Assembly (NCBI GenBank): GCA_963921935.1
Contig: OY998175.1
Span: 266,779,709-266,843,708 of the forward strand
DNA from: Galeruca laticollis
Taxonomy: Eukaryota > Arthropoda > Insecta > Coleoptera > Chrysomelidae
Direction of reading: 5' to 3'
DNA length: 64,000 bases
Shown: positions 22,262-31,796 of the stretch, one piece after another
How positions within the stretch are numbered: position 1 is the first letter of the stretch
How the letters are laid out: every line of letters begins with the position of its first letter
Notes under the pieces: generated by a model
Seen by the model: the letters and a program-made list of their open reading frames with translations, nothing else
What the model was told of the DNA's origin: nothing
The model's database searches: none
Program-made: the position numbers and the translations under genes

Positions 22262-23597
22262 ACCCCCGAATAAACGTTTCAAATCATTCATTGCTTTTTT
22301 TGCTATTTTATTTCAAATGTACCGGGTTAACTACTAAGAACGACTGTAGGCCACATCTCACAAAAGAATCATGGTACAACTTTCAAAAAAAATTACCTTT
22401 AGGTAAGTGATCCTGAAAAATGGCTGGAAAATATTTTGCAGTCTCTAAAATATCCGCTACGGGTGGAATGAACACTCGAAAACATAATACTCCAAAAAAA
22501 CATACTAAAGGTGACCTCAAAATACAATTATTGAAATCTTGATGAGATTATGAAAAAATTTAATTAAGGAAATATTTTGCCATTATTCTTCGAACTTTTT
22601 CGTTTTCTAACCGATATTAATGATTTTAGCCGCATTTAGAAGAGTTCTTCTGTTTAATAAGATTGATAACAGAATTATATAATTTTGTATTCACTCGGAA
22701 ATTTCAAATGTAAATTGAAGCGTTTTTTTTAATTTTTATATCTGATATCGTAAATCATATCTTGGATTAGATTCCTATTTTTTTAACCCCTTTTCATCAG
22801 AATGTGAAAAATGCCTCATTACATTTGAAATTTCCGAGAAAAATGGGAAAATTGTCGACTTTTTCACATAGCGTTGACAAAATTGTACAATTTTGTTATT
22901 TTTGTTAAAGCAAATCTCATTAAAGAGAAAAAACTCCATTGATATCGATTAAAAAGCAAAAAAGTGTTACGACATTTGTTCTTTAGGTTGAACCTTCCCC
23001 CACCCCTTACTTGAAGAATAAGGACAAGAAGTCCCTAACTACATTTTTCCATAATCTCATCAATATATCAAAAATTGTATTTCTAGGATACCTTTAGTAT
23101 GTCTTTTTTGGAGATAATCACAGTATTATGTTTTTGAGTGTTCATTCCACCCCATAGCAGATATTTTAGGAACTCAAAAATATTTTCCAGCGATTTTTCA
23201 GGGTCATTTTCCTGAAGGTATTTCATTAAAGTTGTACCATGACTATTTTTTGAAATATGGCACAGAAACATCTATAAGATGTCATTAGAATGTTTGAGGT
23301 ATATTATTTAGAGATTTAAGTAATGTCCATACAACATCTAAGAGATTACACTGTATTGTTTTTGAAATGTAGCATTTAGATCATTGATAAGATGTTCTAG
23401 TAACAACTCAGTAATGTAAAAAGGCAGCGCTTTAACATCGCTGAGAATTTAAGTTGAAACATCACAAAAGTTAACAGCCACAAGCTGGGCATAAGCGGTT
23501 GTATAGATGTGCATGTGATAAAAACAATAGGAAAAAATGGAAGAACATTATCACAATGTGATGTTGAAATAACATAACTGTAATAATTATTTGCATA
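22262..23597. other. AT-rich DNA with a locally inverted segment
   Basis: No gene seen. Around 22380-22500 and 23080-23260, related phrases occur in opposite orientation ('catggtacaac', 'gtgatcctgaaaaatggctggaaaatatttt', 'ggtggaatgaacactcgaaaacataat' against their inverses). This marks a long inverted repeat of about 110-180 bp spaced by 0.6 kb, probably the termini of an unrecognised element. Confidence 0.55.
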
Positions 23598-24060
23598 GTG
23601 GGTCGTGCAGCCAAGAGAAAGAAATTACAAGCAATTCCCGACAGAAAAAAAGAGAAAGAAGTAACCAAAATATTAAGTTTTGATGAAAATGCACGAGATG
23701 GTTTGCAAAAAAAATGTTATCAAATGTGTGCTGTGGAATTGGCATGGCGTGGTAATGAAGTAGCCTTTTGCTTAACCAACTATTTCAAAAAGGAATTCGA
23801 CAATTATGGTCAAACTACGGGACGTATCGAATACAATCCAATGTTTTCGAAAACATCACAAGGTGGAGAACAACGCACCACTGATTATAAATGGTTGGCT
23901 CCGAATAAAGAGTGCCCAGTACGTCTCTTGGGAAAACTGTTGAACAAAAGAACGCCAAATATCACAACCAACCGTCTTTTTTTAACACCTAATATTGATT
24001 GGTAGAAAACAGGAAAATGGTTCAAAAATTGCCCTGTTAGTTTAATGTTTCGCCAAATAC
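23598..24060 (+). pseudogene. Crypton-like tyrosine recombinase, catalytic-domain fragment
   Basis: The 135-codon frame contains 'DGLQKKCYQMCAVELAWRGN', 'GRIEYNPMFSKTSQGGEQ' and 'ECPVRLLGKLLNKRTPN', ending 'NRLFLTPNIDW' at a TAG (24003). This is the pattern of the insect Crypton-like (DUF3504/ZMYM-type) recombinase fold, including the conserved Arg region. The C-terminal H-x-x-R and Tyr motifs expected downstream are not found in a readable frame, so the gene is truncated. The start is at a GTG/ATG-like position and its true 5' end is not known. Homology is judged by pattern only. Confidence 0.55.
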
Positions 24061-24680
24061 GTCTCGTAACTCGGTGAATAATCGAATATTGTCTATGCTC
24101 TTGTGATATTATAACGGAATATAACGTTAGAAATGGGAGAAAATACTACCATTCTGTGATAGTAGCCATTTTTCTGATGCAATGCAATACTGCCGTTGCT
24201 GTTTGGTTATCTGGATATTTGGTGGATGTAATTCTTGTGAAATTTCTAGTAGTTTCCCAACAATTAGGTATCTTATTATCAACATTATTCTTTGAAAAAG
24301 GCACATACAAAATATTTGAAGCTTCAAATAAATGAAATAGTGCATTCGAAAAATAAAAATAAAAAAGTTTCACAATTCCAACTTTGAATGACTCTGAGTC
24401 TAAAACAAGTGCCTGATTATGAACGTTCATTATAATAATCACTGTTTTGCTAAGCCTATGCGGTTTCAACATTTTCTCATTTTTTCTCGAACACTTCCTA
24501 TATTTATTAAACTGCTCTTCGCTCTATTACATTACATTTCACATATTTTTCCCCTCATTACTTGAGAATTTGAATGTGATGATAAGATATTTTCAAGTCG
24601 AAAAAGACGTTGTTATAAAGTTGTTTCGACTTAAATTGTTAATTTCTAATTTGATGGGTTCAAAAACGAGGAGATCAGAA
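24061..24680. other. No recognisable gene
   Basis: Minus-strand frames at 24127-24472 show no domain that I can name. Confidence 0.35.
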
Positions 24681-24955
24681 AAATAAGGAAGAAACAACTG
24701 AATTGGTTTGTACATATTATTAGAATGGGTTGAAAGAATCAGGGAAGCTGGAAACTCAAATAAAAAACGATGAGGGAAACAAAGAAGGAAGTGGATGGAC
24801 CAAATAAGAGAAATAGGTTTAAGAAAGGAAAGACGTTGGACGAAATGAGAACATAGGTAAGAAATAGAGTGGACTGGGTACAAAAAGAACCGGAACTGGA
24901 ATCCCAATTCGCCGCCTGAAAAGGCAGAAGGATACGAAAGAAGGAAAATTACATA
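24681..24955 (+). pseudogene. LINE 3' tail (C-terminal RT ORF fragment)
   Basis: Plus-strand translation, with stops, gives 'KKQLNWFVHIIRMG', 'KKEVDGPNKRNRFKKGKTLD', 'RNRVDWVQKEPELESQFAA' and 'KGRRIRKKE'. This matches the usual end of insect LINE ORF2 proteins (a W-x-G-H-x-x-R-M segment, then 'W-x-D-x-x-K', then a P-P-x-x-R-R-x-x-x-x-D type end). Only about 270 bp remain. Inactive. Confidence 0.6.
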
Positions 24956-26220
24956 TTTCTGAATTTCAACTCATTTTGGTTTCTTCGTTATTCTATTAAT
25001 AATAATGAAATTTTTTTGCTCAGTTTAATACCTAACATAAATGTGAACTATACCTCAGCGTCCTCCAGAATGACACGTTTGAACTGTGCAGAACCAACTA
25101 TGTTCTATCTAATTTTTCAAACGATGTCACAATCCAATGTAATTAATTCGAATATGCTGCTTCCACCGGTATTTTTCGACATATTTTTAACACTCATGAC
25201 ATTTTCTGCAATCTTTGTTATAGATTTATTCTGTATGATCTAATTGCTTCCATGAATCTAGATCAAAAATTGAAGATATCCGTTTTTAATATGACAATTT
25301 ATAAGAAAAAATAAAAATTCGTCGTAGATTAATCTAATAAATGAGTACGAAAATCATACAAAGCGGCGAGGAAAACAAAAAAATATGTGACGTTGAAATA
25401 GCTCAATATCAGAAGAAATTAATAAAGAAAGAAGGAACTGGAACTGGAGTTTAACGGAAATAATAGTATTTTAAGATATTTCACTCTTACCTCAATGCAA
25501 TGAAAATATTTTCCGTATACCAATTCGAAATTGAAGTGAACAATGTCCGGACACATATTGGTGAAAATTAACGGTATTTTCTATTAATATTCCTGTTTAA
25601 TTGAAAAAATAGGAAACAAAGAAGATAATGATAAAATGGTTACGCAGCCCATAATTACGAGAAAATTGAGATACTGAATAAAAAATTGAAAGAAGAAATT
25701 CTCAAAAATCTTTGAATCATGGAATACGTAGAATTGCTCTAAATTGTTGACGTAGTTAATAAAAATTTGCAAATGAACAAAAACCAATGAAACAAATATA
25801 TAGTTTCTAAGAAAGCTTGCGAAAAATATGATTTCTATATAAAAGATCATCATTTCACTTATGTTGTCAAAAAATCACTTACCTGTTACATCACAAGAAG
25901 GGAAAATGTTTTGGGCAGCGTCACTACAAACTAACTTTTTAAAAGAACCGTTAAATAGTTACATCATATAAGCATTATAGTTAAACTTTGACTATTAAAT
26001 AAACGGATTATATGAAAAATTCTAATTTATAACAAGGGACACTGGGCGTGGAAAAGGAAATGTGGTCAGTGCGATAAGGGAGAAATATCTTGCTAATGAA
26101 CTAAAACGGTTGGTTGCTATTGAGAAAGAACCGCAGAATTACGTAGACATCATTTATCTAACTTTATAAATATTTTCAATGTGACTTTAATAAAAATTTT
26201 GAATATATATATTTATATTC
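24956..26220. other. AT-rich DNA without recognisable gene
   Basis: Nothing assignable. The plus-strand phrase near 26040-26170 ('VVSAIREKYLANELKRLVAI' in one frame) is protein-like but too short to identify. Confidence 0.35.
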
Positions 26221-26261
26221 TTAATTCTTGGGTATTAGGTTGCATAAATAATTAAATTATT

Positions 26262-26310
26262 TTGGTACTGACGTTTCGTTCCTGGGTTAGGAATTTTCTC
26301 AAAATTGAGT
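26262..26310 (-). ncRNA. Degenerate hammerhead-like motif at Penelope 3' end
   Basis: On the minus strand: 'ttgagaa', a hairpin 'ttcc-taaccca-ggaa', then 'cgaaacgtcag'. It has the same first-box changes (UUGANAA for CUGANGA) as the motif at 8681-8712. Likely a diverged hammerhead. Confidence 0.4.
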
Positions 26311-26390
26311 ATTGAATAAAATACAATTCATTGTTTACAATTTATTTTATCAAATTATGTTGAACATGACTCAAGTTTTTAACATCTTGC

Positions 26391-26600
26391 TTACCGTAAT
26401 TTGTTCTTTTTTAATGTGTTCCATTTCTTTGATTGCCAGTTTTTATAATTTGAGTCTTGAGCTAGAATCTTAAAATCAAACTTATGTTTTTCATGTTTGT
26501 GAAGAGCGGTGGAAGCATTTTTTGTGAATTTATGGCCTTTTAATGGGTTTTCTAGTAACTGTCTGGTAATTCCTATGTATTTTTTGGATAGTTTAGACAA
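26391..26600 (-). pseudogene. Penelope GIY-YIG endonuclease fragment
   Basis: A 69-codon frame contains 'KKYIGITRQLLENPLKGHKF' and 'ALHKHEKHKFDF', the YIG motif and the downstream His-rich segment of Penelope endonucleases. The N-terminal GIY strand and zinc-binding cysteines are missing from this frame. The plus-strand copy at 27.6 kb reads 'KYIGM' at the same place, so both belong to one family. Confidence 0.75.
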
Positions 26601-27137
26601 GGCGTGGAATATAGAACTTTTAAATTTATTGAATAATGCTGATATGGTGTTTAAAGCTATGTGACATACTGTGATATCATGTTTGGAAAATACGTGACTG
26701 TGTTTTTCGGAAAGCTGATTTGTGTATGGTATATTTCATTATTGTTCGACTGGTTGGTTTTACAATATTTCTTCGATGGGTTGTTGTAAATTTTATAGAC
26801 TCTTTGTTTGCAAATACGTTTTATGTTATGTATTGGATAGTGATTCTTTATTACAGTGGTTCTAACTTGTTTTATATCTGGTCGGTATTCAGGCGAAGTC
26901 AGTTCAATGGCTCCATCGAGTAGTGCAGTAATTACGCTGTTTTTATGTGACTTTGGATGATTGGAATTTTAGATAAGGTATCGGCCTGATGATCTTATTT
27001 TATTATAAAGTAGGTTTTGATATTATTGTGATTAGTTCTTATCAATGTCATATTTAAAAAAAAAAGTGTGTTATTTTTTCCGTTTCCAAAGTGAATTTGA
27101 TTTTTTCATGAAAATTTTTAAAAGTGGATCATCAATA

Positions 27138-27554
27138 TTATGTTATCATGGATACTGCTGCTAAACAATCGTCTACATACTGTTTAACAAGCAGAATATT
27201 GTAATTCAAATAATTCAATACTACTTCTTTTAGATGTTCCATTACTGATTGAGCAACTGTACAAGATATAGGAGAGCTCATGGTGCATCCATTGAATTGT
27301 TGGAAAAAATAATCGTTGTATTGAAAGTAATTGATGTTTTTAATCAATAAGATGGCTTCAATGAATTCATTATATTTGAGTGCAGTGTGTAAATAACTGC
27401 CATTTAGTCCGACGACGTTTGAACGGCAATTGGCTAGATATTTAGACAGATTGTAGAATGGTGATTGAATGTAGTATACAATAGGTCTTAAGAGTATGTT
27501 TGGTTTGTATAATTCTGGTAGACCGTCACAATAATAAATATATTGCATTGCCAT
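27138..27554 (-). pseudogene. Penelope reverse transcriptase fragment
   Basis: A 138-codon frame with Penelope RT hallmarks in order: 'GLPELYKPNILLRPIV' (residues 11-26; the usual form is GLPKIHKP), 'SPFYNLSKYLA' (residues 31-41), 'FFQQFNGCTMSSPIS' (residues 83-97; usual form NGTAMGSPLSP) and the catalytic box 'KQYVDD' (residues 123-128). The last Asp pair is intact but the fingers subdomain and the N-terminus are lost. The element is 5' truncated at about 27555, where the inverted copy starts. Confidence 0.85.
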
Positions 27555-27752
27555 TCACAAAGCAGCTATCCGAAAAACTTGGTCACAATTGAAAAGTCAA
27601 ATAAAAACCATAAAAGAATCAAATGCTATATATTCCATACCCAAGAAAATACATAGGAATGACCACATAGTCACTAGAAAATCGTTCAAATGGGCATAAA
27701 TACACAAAAATTCTTCCGCCGGAATCCACAAACATGAAAAATATGAGTTTAA
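27555..27752 (+). pseudogene. Second Penelope copy (plus strand), endonuclease left half
   Basis: Plus-strand frames give 'PRKYIGMTT', a stop, 'SLENRSNGHKYTK', then in another frame 'IHKHEKYEFN'. The copy is cut by Gypsy M2 exactly at TTAA and resumes at 31797. Confidence 0.75.
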
Positions 27753-28163
27753 TGTAATGTTTTTCTTATTTATTTGAACAATAAACGGGTGGGATACATT
27801 TCAAACACTCGGTATGGCTACTTACTAATTTATTTAAACACTAACACTTAATTTATATATACTTAACTAATCACTTAATTATTAATTTATATTAATTGTT
27901 TAACTCACGATGTCAAATTATAAACTAACTAACTATTCCTGATCAGTCCCCTTATATATTAAAGCCATTTTTACTAGTAAATTCCGGACAATTGATACTG
28001 GCCTTTTCTAGATAACTCTGGTCACAAAAACAATGTTTACATAAGATAGTCGTCGAGTCGTCAACAGTTTTTTATAACTGCGTATCCGCCATAATTTTAA
28101 CTTTTATACCTGGCTTAGACAGAGTCCGTTTTAGGGACTATACCAGGTTGCTGTTTCGTAACA
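27753..28163 (-). repeat. 3' LTR of Gypsy M2
   Basis: 411 bp. On the plus strand it runs from TGTAATG to GTAACA. It is followed by the polypurine tract, seen as 'ttaccccctcctt' (28164-28176). The last codons of the long frame extend through the tract and 26 bp into this LTR. Confidence 0.9.
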
Positions 28164-30717
28164 TTACCCCCTCCTTAAATGGAAGTTCCTCCTGGAACTT
28201 TTGTGTAGCCGAGACTGCATGTTTGAATCGGCATCTGGCCCCATTTCTACACTTTCCGATCTTATGGGAATAGCAGGGCACCGTCTTCATCGGATACTGA
28301 TAACGGGGGTTGTAGCTGCAAATTAATATCTGGATATCGGTATCCCTAAAGATAACCTCTACCATGTTCCTGATAACTCGCCAATCCAACTGGTTACTCG
28401 CTATCTTAGGCATAGCCAGTTTCTTCATGCTGGATTCTAACACATGGTCTCGAAGGTTACGAAGTGCTTCCCACACATCGCGGTAGGTAGATCGATCTTT
28501 AAATTCATCTTTAGTTACCACGTAGAAGACGTACCGCGAATTATGTTTCAGTTTCAGTGTCTTGCCAGGGGCTGGAATCTGGTCCTCAAGTTTTTCTAAT
28601 TGCCCGAACTTCTTTAGAAAGACGGTTGCCAACCCTCGTGCGTTCTTGATACGGGCGGGGATGTTGTATGCCAGTGAATAATCTTCCGGGAGAGTGAACA
28701 AATCTTGTTGTTGTTCCGAAGTGACTCTATATCTAGCTTTCCCGGTACCTCCATACGTGCCCATAAATTCCTCGAGGGTAGGGACAGACACATCTCGAAT
28801 AAGGTTTACTCCTTCCTCCAGGTCATGGTCTCCTTCGAATGGCGCTAGTCGGTTTTGGTGAACTACTTTTGGTTTTCCGTTGGGGATCTTGCTTATGCGA
28901 TATATAACATCATTGATCCTTTTCTTGATTAAGTATGGACCCTCCCAGGATTTTTGTAATTTTGGAGAAAATCCTTTTCTCCTCGCCGGGTTGTGTAGCC
29001 ATACTTTGTCCCCTTCTTTAAAATCGCCTTCTGTGGCCTGCGTGTCGTACCGACTTTTCATTCGGTCGCTGGTAACTTGAAGATTTGTTCGAACTAACTC
29101 ATGAATATCGTCCAGCCTTCTTCTCAATTGGATTGCGTAGTCTTCGCCTGCTAGATCTTCTCCAGGCCGGCAGCCAAATTCCAGGTCACAAGGAAGACTC
29201 ATTTCACGTCCAAACAGGATTTTCGCCGGTGTTTCACCCGTGGACTCATTGACGACAGATCGATAAGCCAATGCGAATAGGGAAAGATACTGGTCCCAAT
29301 CTCTCTGATGGCTGGATACTACTTTGGACAGGTATTTTCCAATAGTTCTGTTCATTCTCTCGACCATTCCATCTAACTGTGGATGTAATGCTGTTGTCCT
29401 GTTCTTCTTCATTCCCAGCTTCTCGCAAATCTCCTGGAATAGATGACTTTCGAAATTCCTTCCCTGGTCGCTGTGGACTTCCAAGGGCACTCCATATCGG
29501 CTGATAAACTCTTTCACCAATACATCTGCTACAGTTGTGGCCTCTTGGTTGGGAATAGCGTAAATTTCCACCCATTTTGTGAAATAATCCATTATAACCA
29601 GTATGTATTTGCTACCATTTTCTGTTGTCGGAAATGGTCCAGCGATGTCTAAAGCAATCCTTTCGAAAGGGCTTCCAACATTGTACTGTTTCATGGGTGC
29701 CTTTCTCTTGCGATGTGGTCCATTACTCGTAGCACAAGTCGTACATTTCTTACACCAGTCCTTCACATCGTCGGAGCTGTTCATCCAATAAAACCTTTCA
29801 CGGACTCGCTGAAGGGTTTTCTTCACTTCCAGATGACCTCCCGATGGACTGTCGTGTAACTTCTTCAGTACCTCAGCTACTATTGTTCTCGGAATAACTA
29901 GCTGTCTCCTCATCTCGGAACCATCATCGTTTTCAAGGACTATTTTCCACAGCCCTTCTTCCAGGACAAGGGAGTCCCACTGAGCCCAATACGCCTTGAG
30001 TTTCGGTGAAAACTTTGACACTTCTTGCCAGGTAGGTCGCCGATTTTCTTTCTTCCATTGCCGGATCATCTTCAGGTGAGGATCATTCTCCTGATCTTCT
30101 CTGATCCTGGTGGGTGACCATTCCTCGTTGACTACTGTAATTCTTGAAACTGCAACTTCCTTAGATTTCGACTTGTTGCATTGTGAATATGGCCGTCTAG
30201 GCAAGGAGTTCGATTTTTGGTGATTCACATTAGCTGGATGTTCACCCTTGTCTGATTTCCCCTGTGTCTGGAGTTCTGGAGTTACAGGAGTCTTGGGGAG
30301 CTTAGACGGACTGCGTACGTGCTCTAGCTCGCCACACTTCTGGCATTTGATCTTCTTCGGCCTCTTGTCTGCCATACTTTTCAACAAGTTGACGATCTGA
30401 TCAAGTTTGTCATCGTTATCTTCTTCCTGCTTGGTTCTACCTTTGTTGTACCGCGAGCTTTTCTTGGCTGCTTTGCATTTAAGAGGTTCTTGGTTTACAG
30501 GAGTCGTAGGACGCTTACACGAACTGCGTACATGCTCTAGCTCGCCACAATTACAGCACCTGATTTTCTTCGGCTTCTTGTCTATCATACCTTTCAACAA
30601 GTTGAAGATCTGGTCAAGTCTGCCATCGTCACCTTCTTCCTGTATGGTCCTATCTTCGTTGTATCCCGAAGCCATCGTGGCTGCTTCATACTGTTTTACA
30701 TAATTGGTCCACGACAT
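28138..30717 (-). CDS. M2 polyprotein: zinc knuckles, integrase, TARG1-like macrodomain, CCCH finger
   Basis: An open frame of 859 codons. Residues 54-67 are an intact CCHC knuckle (C-x2-C-x4-H-x4-C); a tandem copy at 125-138 has Ser for the last Cys. From 171 the linker that normally follows RNase H begins. Integrase: zinc region with H288/H295 and C325/C328; core D357, D417, E453 (35 residues between the last two); 'WEGPY' at 591. Macrodomain, about 662-802: 'LFTLPEDYSLAYNIPARI', 'ARGLATVFLKKFG', 'RYVFYVVTK', 'LAMPKIASNQLDW'. It resembles TARG1/OARD1, keeps the Lys of 'VVTK' (736) that aligns with the TARG1 catalytic Lys, but lacks the GCGxD loop carrying its catalytic Asp. CCCH finger: C815, C823, C829, H833. 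The frame really begins upstream in gag; the listed ATG is only the first after the TAA at about 30853. Integrase should insert cDNA. ADP-ribose-related and RNA-binding roles are inference. Confidence 0.9.
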   Translation of the reverse strand: MSWTNYVKQYEAATMASGYNEDRTIQEEGDDGRLDQIFNLLKGMIDKKPKKIRCCNCGELEHVRSSCKRPTTPVNQEPLKCKAAKKSSRYNKGRTKQEEDNDDKLDQIVNLLKSMADKRPKKIKCQKCGELEHVRSPSKLPKTPVTPELQTQGKSDKGEHPANVNHQKSNSLPRRPYSQCNKSKSKEVAVSRITVVNEEWSPTRIREDQENDPHLKMIRQWKKENRRPTWQEVSKFSPKLKAYWAQWDSLVLEEGLWKIVLENDDGSEMRRQLVIPRTIVAEVLKKLHDSPSGGHLEVKKTLQRVRERFYWMNSSDDVKDWCKKCTTCATSNGPHRKRKAPMKQYNVGSPFERIALDIAGPFPTTENGSKYILVIMDYFTKWVEIYAIPNQEATTVADVLVKEFISRYGVPLEVHSDQGRNFESHLFQEICEKLGMKKNRTTALHPQLDGMVERMNRTIGKYLSKVVSSHQRDWDQYLSLFALAYRSVVNESTGETPAKILFGREMSLPCDLEFGCRPGEDLAGEDYAIQLRRRLDDIHELVRTNLQVTSDRMKSRYDTQATEGDFKEGDKVWLHNPARRKGFSPKLQKSWEGPYLIKKRINDVIYRISKIPNGKPKVVHQNRLAPFEGDHDLEEGVNLIRDVSVPTLEEFMGTYGGTGKARYRVTSEQQQDLFTLPEDYSLAYNIPARIKNARGLATVFLKKFGQLEKLEDQIPAPGKTLKLKHNSRYVFYVVTKDEFKDRSTYRDVWEALRNLRDHVLESSMKKLAMPKIASNQLDWRVIRNMVEVIFRDTDIQILICSYNPRYQYPMKTVPCYSHKIGKCRNGARCRFKHAVSATQKFQEELPFKEGVMLRNSNLV

Positions 30718-31329
30718 CTTTCCATCGAACGTTGGGGCCTTGACTCGGGTAAAACTGCAAATAGCATCTGTCTTGGGTTGTGTTTCTGGCTTGCAGATCT
30801 CTATCTGCTTTTCTTCTGCTGAAGTGTCTTGTGTTCTTAAATCGGCAATCTTTTACTCTAACTCCCTGATTTTTTCGTCCATAGTTGTCATTTTATTCTC
30901 CATTTTCACGTCCATCGTTGTGATTTTATCCTCAATATCCGATTTAAGAGAGTAAATTTTATTTTCCACGTCAGCGGCAATGTCATTTTTCATTAATAAG
31001 ATATCGGCAGATATATCGTTTTTCAAAGTAGAAATATCGTTTTTTATAGCCGAAATATCGCTTTTCACATTCGTAGAAATCTTCTCTTCCATGGCAGAAA
31101 TATCGTTCTTCATATTAGCAGAAATCTTTTCTTCCATGGCAGAAATTGACGAGATTAAGGTGGAAGCCTCGTCATCAAATAAAACTGTTTCTGGATCACA
31201 GCCGTCATTTGCCAGTGCCACTTTAAGTCTTTCTACTAACTCACTTTTCTTACCGGACGTTTCCAACTCACGATCTTCCAATTCTGCTCTTAATTCCGTC
31301 ACTTTGAGATCACATAGTCTCTTGGGCAT
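30718..31329 (-). pseudogene. gag: M2 Gag N-terminus: SAP-like domain and coiled coil
   Basis: A 158-codon frame (31329-30853) opens with 'MPKRLCDLKVTELRAELEDR', a SAP-type motif matching that of M1, followed by alternating 'AMEEKIS' and 'KNDISA' coiled-coil units. It ends at a TAA; after it, reading stays in frame ('KIADLRTQDTSAEEK', 'RVKAPTFDGKMSWTNY') straight into the 859-codon frame, so one stop separates Gag from the rest. Most of the capsid is absent: the 'SWTNYVKQYEAAT' start is joined directly to the nucleocapsid region. As encoded, this copy could not make a normal capsid unaided. Confidence 0.8.
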
Positions 31330-31350
31330 TTCTACGTAGCAATTTATTTA

Positions 31351-31373
31351 TATTACCCCACACCTGACCCCAA
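31351..31373 (-). promoter_or_regulatory. Primer-binding site of Gypsy M2
   Basis: Next to the 5' LTR end. On the minus strand it reads 'ttggggtcaggtgtggggta', nearly the same as in M1. Confidence 0.65.
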
Positions 31374-31792
31374 TGTAATGTTTTCCTTATTTATTTAAAC
31401 AATAAACGGGTGTGATAAATTTCAAACACTCGGTATGGCTACTTACTAATTTATTTAAACACTAACTCACTAACACTTAATTTATATATACTTAACTAAT
31501 CACTTAATTAATAATTTATATTAACTGTTTAACTCACGATGTCAAATTATAAACTAACTAACTCTTCCTGATCAGTCCCCTTATATATTAAAGTCATTTT
31601 TACTAGTAAATTCCGGACAATTGATTCAGGCTTTTTCTAGATAACTCTGGTCACAAAACGAATGTTCACATAAGATAGTCGTAGAGTCGTAAACAGTTTT
31701 TTATAACTGCGTATCCGCCATAATTTTAACTTTTATACCTGGCTTAGACAGAGTCGGTTTTAGGGACTATACCAGGTTGCTGTTTCGTAACA
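31374..31792 (-). repeat. 5' LTR of Gypsy M2
   Basis: 419 bp. It holds a TATATAAG box on the minus strand at about 31581-31588 and AATAAA-like words near its end. It has an 8-bp insertion relative to the 3' LTR (actcacta-type repeat near 31463-31472). Confidence 0.9.
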
Positions 31793-31796
31793 TTAA

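Larger units (their letters stand above)
26221..27554 (-). mobile_element. Penelope-like element, 3' part, minus strand
   Basis: Reading leftwards: an RT segment (27554-27138), then a gap, then a GIY-YIG endonuclease segment (26600-26391), then a 3' end containing a hammerhead-like motif (26262-26310) and the terminal phrase 'ttaattcttgggtattaggt' (26221-26240). The same phrase ends a second copy in the opposite orientation at 32080-32100. The copies meet head to head near 27555. Confidence 0.8.
27753..31792 (-). mobile_element. Gypsy-type LTR retrotransposon M2 (RT-less, Gag-IN-macrodomain-CCCH)
   Basis: A 4.04-kb element on the minus strand with two LTRs (411 and 419 bp) and a 4-bp duplication TTAA (27749-27752 and 31793-31796). 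It is inserted in the endonuclease part of a Penelope copy. Internal order on the minus strand: primer-binding site, SAP/coiled-coil gag, an in-frame TAA, then a single 859-codon frame joining zinc knuckles, integrase, macrodomain and CCCH finger, then the polypurine tract. There is no protease, RT or RNase H. LTRs differ by roughly 4 percent plus small indels by eye, so the insertion is moderately old, yet the long frame is open. Confidence 0.92.
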
